A stretch of DNA of 41,072 bases, from the NCBI RefSeq assembly GCF_900183385.1, contig NZ_FXUT01000022.1, positions 1 to 41,072 on the forward strand. The letters run 5' to 3'. Numbering within the stretch: position 1 is the first letter of the stretch; every line of letters starts with the position of its first letter. Made by a program: the position numbers and the translations under genes. This document shows positions 24,116 to 30,899 of this stretch, one piece after another. This DNA is from Listeria costaricensis (GTDB taxonomy: Bacteria; Bacillota; Bacilli; Lactobacillales; Listeriaceae). Below the pieces are notes generated by a model. That model saw nothing but the letters and a program-made list of their open reading frames with translations. It had not been told where the DNA came from and did not search any database.

Positions 24116-25714
24116 CTATTTTTTCTCAAACAATACATATTTCACTTGTCTATTTTCTCTCTGCTGCGCATGTACAGCAATTGGTTGATAGTTTTCATGA
24201 AGAATTTCTGGCCCTATCTCATCAACTTCATCATTAATATCTCCACCAACTACTACAAAATCAACTTTCTTCTCTTTTATATAACGGTTTTGTTCATCCA
24301 AGTTTGTTGGATATACATCATAAGGAATATTCACTACTTCAAAGAAACGAACATTCGGTGTTATCCCTGCCTCTAAATAAAAACCATAGTCAATATTTCC
24401 GTAATTAAGTAAAGTAGGATTTTCCTTTTTATTATTCATAATTTCAGCAAATTCCACTTGTGCTGGTACCTTGGCGTTAGGAGTAGTATTATCCTTGTTA
24501 GGGAGTTGAACAGTTACGTTATTAGGGAAAAACTTAGAATAAATAATATTGTCGTTTACCAAAAAAGTCATCATCAAACCTAACACGAATGTAATGGTTA
24601 AATACGAGAAAAAATGATGCTTTGTCATTTTTATATTTGTTTTTTTCTGTAGTATTACAAATATGGACAATATACCAATCAATGCAAATGGTGCCAAAAT
24701 CAATACATAATAGATATATGTTTTTCCTCCATAAAAAGCAAAAAAACTTGTCCCTAAAAACATTGAAAAGAGTAACATACGCAGATGGATTTTTTTAGCT
24801 AACTTATCACTATAAAGAACCGTGCCCATTCCAATCATTACACCCAGAAACAGCAAAAGATTATTTTTAAAATAATTAAACAAAATGACAAAGCTATTAA
24901 AGAATTTCCCGATCATTGTAATATCTGGTGGATACATAAACATATTAAATAAGAAATATACCTTAATCATATCCCCTATAGCCCCATGTATACCAAAATA
25001 AACAAGCCAAGGAAGACTTATTGCTATAAAACCAAGAGAGCTGTATAAAACGGCCTTAAAAAATCCTGAAAAATCTTTTTTGATGAGTAAGTATAAACCA
25101 ATAAAGATAAAAAAGATAATCCATGCACCAATTAAGGTATATTTCATCCAGAATACTGCACCCATTAAAATGCCTTGTATAAAATATTCCATCGGTGTAA
25201 TCTGAATCTTATTTCGTTCTTTACATAACTTAAAAACCAAGTAAAGCAATCCCATTAAAAATGGAAGAGCGAATTCCTCCGCACTATCTCCAAATTTAAA
25301 ATAATTCCGGCTAAGAAGTAATGCCGGTGTCAAAAAAGTGATTAATAACGATACATTGGGGTTTAAATATAATCGACTTATTTTATAAAACAAAAAGAGA
25401 GTAATACTCAAACTTATACTTTCTATAATATATACACCAAAAAAACTTGTTGGACTAATTATGTAGGCAATTGCATGCAATAAATATAAAAGCGGACCTT
25501 TTTGCTCAAACAAATCTTGATAAGGGACTAATCCATGCACCATACCTTTTCCCATTGTAAAAAAAGCATTGGAATCTACCCAATCATTAAAAAAATATAA
25601 CGGAGAAGACTTTGAGAAGATCAACATTGCAATAAGACTAAAAACTAAGAGAATGATATACTGCGGAGAAATTTTGAATCTCCTTCTTTTTAACTTTAAA
25701 CGACTTTGGTCCAT
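24116..25714 (-). CDS. GT-C type membrane glycosyltransferase-like protein
   Basis: A 532-residue integral membrane protein with roughly eleven to thirteen membrane segments and a C-terminal soluble part (about 405-532). The opening FFNDWVDSNAFFTMGKGMVHG and VPYQDLFEQKGPLLYLLHA fit lipid-linked-sugar GT-C/PMT-like transferases, with acidic residues in the first outer loop that could be catalytic. It uses AT-rich codons compared with the flanking genes, and stands next to almost gene-free AT-rich DNA. It may glycosylate teichoic acid or a surface polymer. Transfer from another genome is possible. The start ATG follows GGAGAG. Confidence 0.75.
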   Translation of the reverse strand: MDQSRLKLKRRRFKISPQYIILLVFSLIAMLIFSKSSPLYFFNDWVDSNAFFTMGKGMVHGLVPYQDLFEQKGPLLYLLHAIAYIISPTSFFGVYIIESISLSITLFLFYKISRLYLNPNVSLLITFLTPALLLSRNYFKFGDSAEEFALPFLMGLLYLVFKLCKERNKIQITPMEYFIQGILMGAVFWMKYTLIGAWIIFFIFIGLYLLIKKDFSGFFKAVLYSSLGFIAISLPWLVYFGIHGAIGDMIKVYFLFNMFMYPPDITMIGKFFNSFVILFNYFKNNLLLFLGVMIGMGTVLYSDKLAKKIHLRMLLFSMFLGTSFFAFYGGKTYIYYVLILAPFALIGILSIFVILQKKTNIKMTKHHFFSYLTITFVLGLMMTFLVNDNIIYSKFFPNNVTVQLPNKDNTTPNAKVPAQVEFAEIMNNKKENPTLLNYGNIDYGFYLEAGITPNVRFFEVVNIPYDVYPTNLDEQNRYIKEKKVDFVVVGGDINDEVDEIGPEILHENYQPIAVHAQQRENRQVKYVLFEKK

Positions 25715-26147
25715 TCTTTCTCTCCTTTATTTTCAACGTTCATTTATCTATTTTTCATATGGACAACACTCCACATTGTTTTATTATAATATAAATGTCA
25801 ATTGATTAGAAGATTATTTTTTGATTTGTATTTTTTCTAGACCTAATCGCTAAGTTTTCATTTAATCGGTCATTCGCTTAAGTTGTTACACACACAAATT
25901 ATTAGTGTAAGACGAACTAATAATTAAACACTTTATGGTTTCTTTACTATTTAACCCCCTCCGAACCAGAGGCAAGTATTCCTGTCAAAAAATATAGCAC
26001 TTCTACACCTACCACTATTACGACAGTTGTCAACCTCTTTAATCACTTCATCCTATTATTCACGTCAACTAATTGATGGCTACTCTGCTTCTCTTTTAAC
26101 AAATATCCTTGTGTCAATTGCATATTTTCAATTGCCCGAGAAGAAGT

Positions 26148-26432
26148 TTAAAAGCAGAATATAGAAATAACCGATAAAATAGCAAACTTATTTAAAGGTC
26201 TTTCAATAATTTTTTTTAAGAATATAACACTTGTCAATAGTACAATTAATCTTAATAAAAACGTTTCCGAAAGAATAGTATCATTTAAGTTAATAAATGA
26301 TTCGCTACTAAGATTCTTATCATTTTTTATAATACCTGATAAGAACATTTGAAATGTAATTATCAAAAAACAGCCTAAATTAATTATTCCACAAATGATG
26401 TTTAGAAAATATTTTTTCTTTTTTATTCCCAC
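26148..26432 (-). CDS. Weakly supported small membrane protein
   Basis: A possible 94-residue protein with two hydrophobic segments (IICGIINLGCFLIITFQMFL and LLRLIVLLTSVIFLKK). The opening is a GTG directly after an in-frame TAA, with no ribosome binding site. It has hydrophobic, Lys-rich sequence like a real membrane protein, so it may be the surviving piece of a decayed gene. Chance reading frames of this size are common in AT-rich DNA. I do not recognise it. Confidence 0.3.
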   Translation of the reverse strand: MGIKKKKYFLNIICGIINLGCFLIITFQMFLSGIIKNDKNLSSESFINLNDTILSETFLLRLIVLLTSVIFLKKIIERPLNKFAILSVISIFCF

Positions 26433-26487
26433 TTAAGAAGTGTATTTTTGATTAATCCACTATTGCTTATACGTAAATCCACACAAA

Positions 26488-26522
26488 AAGGCACAAAAAA
26501 GTGGGAGCTTTTTTTGTGCCTT
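26488..26522. terminator. Terminator-like hairpin in the AT-rich stretch
   Basis: AAGGCACAAAAAA (26488-26500) pairs with TTTTTTGTGCCTT (26510-26522). The T-run is part of the stem and it lies over 100 bases from the ZIP stop, so its role is uncertain. Confidence 0.5.
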
Positions 26523-26631
26523 CATATAGTTAACCGAAAAATCGGCGACTACCATTTGTGAAAACATTCACTTGTACAGTATAACATATTTCTGAAAATT
26601 TTCTATGCGTTTTTATCATTTCTTGACAAAA

Positions 26632-27441
26632 TCAGCCTAGCGCAACGTCCAGCACCATCATCACTGCAAAACCGACCATTGTTGCGGCTGTCGCCAAATC
26701 GGTCGAGCCTTCCACCTGTGATTCAGGAATGAGCTCTTCAATAACCACGAAAACCATTGCCCCAGCAGCAAACGCCAACGCATACGGCAAAATCGGTGTC
26801 ACAAAAACCACCAGCAGCGCCCCAATTACGGCAAAAATCGGCTCGACTACTGCCGAAAGCTGGCCATACCAAAAGCTCTTGGCCCGGCTGAGTCCCTCAC
26901 CTCGTAGTGGAATCGAAACGGCCGCACCTTCCGGGAAGTTCTGAATGCCAATCCCTAGTGCGAGCACGCATGCTGTGACAAATAGTTCCGTATTGCCCGA
27001 TGCAATGGCGCCGAATGCCACCCCCACCGCGGCACCTTCCGGAATATTATGAATCGTGATCGACAGGACGAGCAGAATACTTTTGCGCAGCTTGGTTTTC
27101 GGCCCCTCTTTTTCCTGCTCTGGAAAGCCTAGATGCAGATGGGGGATCAAACGGTCGACCAGACGCAAAAACACGCCGCCTAAAATAAATCCGACAAGTG
27201 CCGGTATAAATGAAAAACGCCCCATGCCACTGCTCATCTCAATCGCGGGACTAAGCAGTGACCAGAAGCTTGCTGCAAGCATGACACCTGCCGCAAATCC
27301 CAGCATGACATTTGCCATACGCTGGTTTAAATTTTTGAAAAAGAAAACCAGTGCCGCTCCAAGCGCCGTACATCCCCATGTGAAGATCCCGGCAAAAAGC
27401 GCAAGCAGCACTGGATTTAAACTCGCCAAATAGTCTAACAA
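26632..27441 (-). CDS. ZIP family metal transporter
   Basis: A 269-residue ZIP (GufA-type) transporter with about eight membrane segments, importing zinc or another divalent metal. The two signature helices are present: TIHNIPEGAAVGVAFG (helix IV, with His-Asn-x-Pro-Glu) and GIGIQNFPEGAAVSIPL (helix V, with Gln-Asn-Phe-Pro-Glu). A His-containing loop (RLIPHLHLGFPEQEKEG) connects early helices. The start is TTG at 27441 after AAGGGAGATTACAA. The metal is not determined. It follows a small helical protein gene by 14 bases and is co-transcribed with it. Confidence 0.93.
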   Translation of the reverse strand: MLDYLASLNPVLLALFAGIFTWGCTALGAALVFFFKNLNQRMANVMLGFAAGVMLAASFWSLLSPAIEMSSGMGRFSFIPALVGFILGGVFLRLVDRLIPHLHLGFPEQEKEGPKTKLRKSILLVLSITIHNIPEGAAVGVAFGAIASGNTELFVTACVLALGIGIQNFPEGAAVSIPLRGEGLSRAKSFWYGQLSAVVEPIFAVIGALLVVFVTPILPYALAFAAGAMVFVVIEELIPESQVEGSTDLATAATMVGFAVMMVLDVALG

Positions 27442-27455
27442 TTGTAATCTCCCTT

Positions 27456-27677
27456 TTATTTATTTTTAAAGCCGCGTTTGAGGCCTTTCGCAAATGAACC
27501 GGTTGTCAACACAGCAATTTTCGCCAGCTGGACGGAACCATATGCCGCAATCTTGGCAACATCCCCTACCACTTCACCGGCTTTTCCTGCAACTTCCCCA
27601 ACTTCTCGACCAATTTTCTCGCCAACTTGCGCTACTTTTTCCTGATCGACTTTTTCAAATTCCATTTTATCCGTCAT
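27456..27677 (-). CDS. Small helical protein upstream of ZIP
   Basis: A 73-residue protein whose middle is a Gly/Val/Lys-rich amphipathic stretch (VGEKIGREVGEVAGKAGEVV, then GSVQLAKIAVLTTGSF) and whose end is basic (KGLKRGFKNK). ATG 27677 lies 7 bases after GGAGGGG; an adjacent ATG at 27680 is possible. It shares an operon with the ZIP gene. Membrane-associating helices of this kind occur in small YtxH- or MgtC-like accessory proteins, but no family is certain. Could regulate or stabilise the transporter. Confidence 0.7.
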   Translation of the reverse strand: MTDKMEFEKVDQEKVAQVGEKIGREVGEVAGKAGEVVGDVAKIAAYGSVQLAKIAVLTTGSFAKGLKRGFKNK

Positions 27678-27807
27678 CATTTCCCCTCCGTTCTCTTTTC
27701 GTTAATCTTATGATAGCTGAATGAAAGCGATTATTCAACCCTTCTCAATTTCAGTCAAATGGCGTATACTAAGCGTGTAAAACTTCTAGACGAAAGGATG
27801 AGCTACT

Positions 27808-28032
27808 TTGCACAAAAACGATGCTGAACTTGCCAAACTTGCTTTTACCATCTCAGGAAGTTGCTTTCTTCTGGCAGTGATCAGCTCCATCGCCTTTCAA
27901 TTTGCTCCCAGTGGCACGCTTTCAGAAAACAGCTCGCTTTATTTACTTTTCCGTCTGCTCACGGGAATTTTTCTGATTACACTTTTTCTGGGCATCCTCT
28001 TTAGCGCCCTCCATGCAAAAAAACATTCCTAA
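27808..28032 (+). CDS. Small two-pass membrane protein
   Basis: A 74-residue protein with two hydrophobic segments (about 11-31 and 44-66) and a basic C-terminus (ALHAKKHS). The start is TTG at 27808, 6-7 bases after AAAGGATGAG. It is divergent from the ZIP operon and has its own terminator. I do not recognise a family. Confidence 0.7.
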   Translation: MHKNDAELAKLAFTISGSCFLLAVISSIAFQFAPSGTLSENSSLYLLFRLLTGIFLITLFLGILFSALHAKKHS

Positions 28033-28035
28033 CAA

Positions 28036-28099
28036 AAAGACCGCTACTCCTTGAACCGTGCTCACTTTTAGCACATGTTTCAAAGAATCAGCGGTCTTT
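28036..28099. terminator. Bidirectional terminator with stepped stem
   Basis: AAAGACCGCT/AGCGGTCTTT (28036-28045, 28090-28099) encloses CTTGAA/TTCAAAG and GTGCT/AGCAC pairs. It lies between convergent genes (the small membrane protein and DUF1149). Confidence 0.85.
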
Positions 28100-28100
28100 C

Positions 28101-28484
28101 TTAATTTGCCTCAAAGTTTAGATCGACACCCGGCTCATCAAACGCAATTTCCGTTACCTCATAAGTCAGACGACGAATATAGGAAATCAGCGGCGATGAA
28201 AGTTCCCGCACGACCTCTTTATCGATCTCCGTTGCTGTTCCAAAAAAGTCGACTACCTGAACCAGACGGCTGATTTTTCCGTCGATTTTAAAACGCGGCA
28301 GGATGAGCTCGAAAGGAACTTCCACTTTGTAAATCTTCCCGTCTTTCATAATCGATTGATTTTCCTCAGTTGGTTCGACTTCATTTATATCAACTCGAAT
28401 CGTCGGCTGAACCTCTTTTGGCGCCTCCAGATGTGTTTCAAAATTAAATTTTTCTACGATGATTTGATTGACCTTGACTTCCAC
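28101..28484 (-). CDS. DUF1149 family protein
   Basis: A 127-residue soluble protein of the DUF1149 family found in Firmicutes. The C-terminal signature RRLTYEVTEIAFDEPGVDLNFE closely matches streptococcal members as I remember them, and the middle (VPFELILPRFKIDGKISRL) fits too. Some related folds resemble SecB. The function is unknown. It starts with ATG at 28484 after TAAAGGATGCGA and lies downstream of the phosphate transporter gene on the same strand. Confidence 0.85.
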   Translation of the reverse strand: MEVKVNQIIVEKFNFETHLEAPKEVQPTIRVDINEVEPTEENQSIMKDGKIYKVEVPFELILPRFKIDGKISRLVQVVDFFGTATEIDKEVVRELSSPLISYIRRLTYEVTEIAFDEPGVDLNFEAN

Positions 28485-28580
28485 AAAATCGCATCCTTTA
28501 TCTTTAGTCTTTACTGCCTCTTTATTGTACCTGATAAAACAGCCCGAGACCAGTTATATTTCTATGAAAGTAGTCGCTGC

Positions 28581-29588
28581 TTAGAGAAAAACAGCCGCCG
28601 AAAGTTCATACACGATCGCAGCCAGAATCGCAGCTGACGGCAAGGTGATCAGCCATGTCAACAGCATATTTTTCCCCGTACGCCAGTTGACCTCTTTTTT
28701 ATGATTGGCCGTTCCAACCCCCATAATCGAGCTGTCAATCACCTGCGTCGTGCTGACCGGCAAATGGATGAGTGTTGCTGTCATAATTACTGAAAGCGAG
28801 CTGATATCAGCAGCCACACCTGTCACCGGCTCAATGCGCATGATCTTGGTGCCCACCGTTTTGATGATCCGGTACCCACCGACCGATGACCCCACCGCCA
28901 TTGAAAGCGCACAAAGGAATTGCACCCAGAAAGGCACGCCAGCCGTTTCTTTCAAAAATCCACTTGCAATCAGCGCTAGTGTGATCACACCCATCGTTTT
29001 TTGCGCATCATTCGTGCCATGTGCATAGGCTTGCAAGGCCGCTGTACCGATTTGCGCCAATCTGAATTGCCGATTGGTTTTCACCCGTTTTTTATTCCTA
29101 AAAAGCCATTTAAATAACGAATAAATACTGAACCCCACGCCAAAACCAATAATCGGCGAAATAATCAACGCAATAATAATCGTTGTAAAGCCGGAATAAT
29201 TTAGCACACTAAAATGCCCAGCCGATGCAACGGATGCCCCAGCGATTGCTCCAATCAAAGCATGTGAGGAACTGCTCGGCATCCCGATCACCCATGTCAT
29301 CAGATTCCAAATAACCGCCGCAACCAGACCGCAAAGAACCACAAATTCCCCATGGTCGAGCGCAAACGGGTCAACGATATCTTTCGTCAAAGCCTCAGCC
29401 ACTCCCGTAAATGAAATTGCTCCTAAAAAATTCATGACGGCTGCCATCAAAATAGCCACGCGCGGCTTCAAAGCTCTTGTCGAGATGCAGGTCGCAACAG
29501 CATTGGCAATATCATGAAATCCATTAATAAAATCAAACGCCAGCCCTACGATTACAATCAGCAGGGTGACTAAAATAACCATATCCAT
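28581..29588 (-). CDS. PiT family inorganic phosphate transporter
   Basis: A 335-residue low-affinity phosphate permease of the PiT family, with the inverted duplicated halves typical of the group. The first signature is FDFINGFHDIANAVATCIST (residues about 16-35), the second GTNDAQKTMGVI, and SSSSHALIGAIAG lies between them. About ten membrane segments. The ATG at 29588 follows AAAAGGAGCTGCCAAT; a longer reading to 29648 lacks this. No DUF47 (PhoU-like) gene is directly beside it, unlike many PiT loci. Confidence 0.93.
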   Translation of the reverse strand: MDMVILVTLLIVIVGLAFDFINGFHDIANAVATCISTRALKPRVAILMAAVMNFLGAISFTGVAEALTKDIVDPFALDHGEFVVLCGLVAAVIWNLMTWVIGMPSSSSHALIGAIAGASVASAGHFSVLNYSGFTTIIIALIISPIIGFGVGFSIYSLFKWLFRNKKRVKTNRQFRLAQIGTAALQAYAHGTNDAQKTMGVITLALIASGFLKETAGVPFWVQFLCALSMAVGSSVGGYRIIKTVGTKIMRIEPVTGVAADISSLSVIMTATLIHLPVSTTQVIDSSIMGVGTANHKKEVNWRTGKNMLLTWLITLPSAAILAAIVYELSAAVFL

Positions 29589-29645
29589 ATTGGCAGCTCC
29601 TTTTCCAACCATCCACACTTTACCCTTTTTCGGGCAAACAAAAAA

Positions 29646-29675
29646 CATATCTGCGAAACTATGCTCGCAGATATG
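29646..29675 (-). terminator. Terminator after the two small membrane-protein genes
   Basis: CATATCTGCGA/TCGCAGATATG is a perfect 11-bp stem. On the minus strand it is followed by TTTTTTG, 7 bases after the gene stop at 29682. Confidence 0.9.
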
Positions 29676-29681
29676 CCTTAG

Positions 29682-30065
29682 TTAAAAGTCATAATTATAG
29701 TCTTCCATCATGTTGTCATGCATGTCGTAATCATAGTCATAGTAGTAGGAATCCATGGATACCATCCCAAAAATCATCATGAAAAACATCACAATCGTCA
29801 AAATAAACGAAACGGCTGTCAGCACAATCCCAGTAATCATGAGACCTTTCCCGTTTCCAGGTTCAAAGCTTGGTTTTTTTACCAGCATATAGATAATGAA
29901 AACAATGATGACACTTGTGAAAATGGTCAGCAGACACCACATAATTCCACTCATGCCACGGTTTTCAGCATCTCGGTAAATCCAGATCGCCATAACCGCT
30001 CTAGCAGCTAGTGAAAGCAGGCCAGCAAAAATCATAAAAATCATCGAAAACATCATTATACCCAT
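29682..30065 (-). CDS. Membrane protein with a Tyr/Asp-rich tail
   Basis: A 127-residue protein with three membrane segments (about 4-28, 40-62, 74-102). The segment ARAVMAIWIYRDAENRG and IMWCLLTIFTSVIIVFIIYM recalls the PLDc_N domain. The C-terminus (about 104-127) is made almost only of Tyr, Asp, Met and Asn. It should end in the cytoplasm or outside depending on topology. It overlaps the DUF4064 gene by 10 bases and so is co-translated. No catalytic domain is present; a scaffold or metal-binding tail is inference. Confidence 0.75.
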   Translation of the reverse strand: MGIMMFSMIFMIFAGLLSLAARAVMAIWIYRDAENRGMSGIMWCLLTIFTSVIIVFIIYMLVKKPSFEPGNGKGLMITGIVLTAVSFILTIVMFFMMIFGMVSMDSYYYDYDYDMHDNMMEDYNYDF

Positions 30066-30502
30066 TTTGATTCATCTCCTTCATGTTCGAAATGTGTTTC
30101 TTGTTGTACACTGGAATCAACCGGTGTTTCAGGCTTATGTGTTAAAGTTAAAATTCCGGCAACTAAATACAGAATCCCTTGAATGCTGAGAATTTGAAGT
30201 CCGCCAAAAACAATCAAAACAATGCCAAAGGTTTTAACTTTTGGTGAATCTGCCTTGATTTTAAATGCGGCAATATAGCCAAAAATCGTCCCTGCGGCAA
30301 TAACGAGTCCGATAATCACAAAGAAAATCAAACCGATTCCCATGAAAATATAATCCTCTGGAAGAAAATATGAATATGAATCTGCCGTGCTTACTAAAAC
30401 GCCAATCCCAATCATTGCCACGTAAAAGAATACAAGAAGTGCAGCAAAAGTATTAAAAATTGCACCAATCAGTGCAAGAATAAATTCCGCCTGTCTGTTC
30501 AT
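30056..30502 (-). CDS. DUF4064-type membrane protein
   Basis: A 148-residue protein with four membrane segments, of the DUF4064 family found in Firmicutes: AEFILALIGAIFNTFAALLV at the start, FGYIAAFKIK in the middle, IVFGGLQILSIQGILYLVAGIL late, and a short acidic tail. The ATG at 30502 follows AGGAGGGACGAA. It overlaps the next gene (ATGGGTATAA). The function is unknown. Confidence 0.8.
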   Translation of the reverse strand: MNRQAEFILALIGAIFNTFAALLVFFYVAMIGIGVLVSTADSYSYFLPEDYIFMGIGLIFFVIIGLVIAAGTIFGYIAAFKIKADSPKVKTFGIVLIVFGGLQILSIQGILYLVAGILTLTHKPETPVDSSVQQETHFEHEGDESKWV

Positions 30503-30899
30503 TTCGTCCCTCCTGTCCAATAAAATTCATGCTTATTTTAAGTGTAGCATGTTTTGGACTACTTTTGTTAAAAAAAAGAGAGAATTCGATAATTTTTAGT
30601 CAATTTTAGCTGCAACTCAAAATTTCCGCGCTATTCATTCTGCTTTTCAAACGATTCACCCGTTCCCCTCTCCATCGAAATACTATTCTAATGGGTCAAA
30701 AACTTCCCCTTCTCCCTTTCACGCATGAAAAACTTCACCAACCATTAAAAATGAGCCTGCAGCACTTAGAAAAATTCAGCTTCCCCACTATCCAATCGCC
30801 CGTCAGGCTATAAAAAAACGGTGCCCGGTGAACCACCTCCCCAAAACAGATCTGAAAATCTACTTTTTGGAGGTTGTAACACCTGTCACCGTTTTCACC
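30503..30899. other. Intergenic stretch with a terminator and no gene
   Basis: About 0.4 kb between the DUF4064 start and the AraC-GH39 stop. Apart from the terminator described separately, no convincing gene or strong promoter was found. The promoter of the two small membrane-protein genes must lie in the right part but no good -35 box was seen. Confidence 0.6.
30812..30895 (-). terminator. Terminator after the AraC-GH39 gene
   Basis: CACCGTTTT (30887-30895) and AAAACGGTG (30815-30823) are the outer stem; ACCTCC/GGAGGT are an inner one. On the minus strand it runs into TTTTTTT. Confidence 0.8.

Larger units (their letters stand above)
25715..26631. other. AT-rich, largely gene-free stretch
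   Basis: About 0.9 kb of AT-rich DNA between the glycosyltransferase gene and the ZIP transporter gene. It holds one weak short reading frame (26148-26432), a TTACAC/GTGTAA inverted repeat near 25885-25909, a terminator-like hairpin at 26488-26522, and no other convincing coding signal. It may be the remains of an inserted segment. No terminal repeats, integrase or transposase were seen. Confidence 0.6.

Noticed and set aside
25885-25909. TTACAC/GTGTAA inverted repeat as an insertion-sequence end
   Set aside because: No transposase, no matching second copy and no target duplication were found nearby.
29589-29648. A longer N-terminus of the phosphate transporter
   Set aside because: The extra residues are charged, include the ribosome binding site AAAAGGAG and precede the usual family start.
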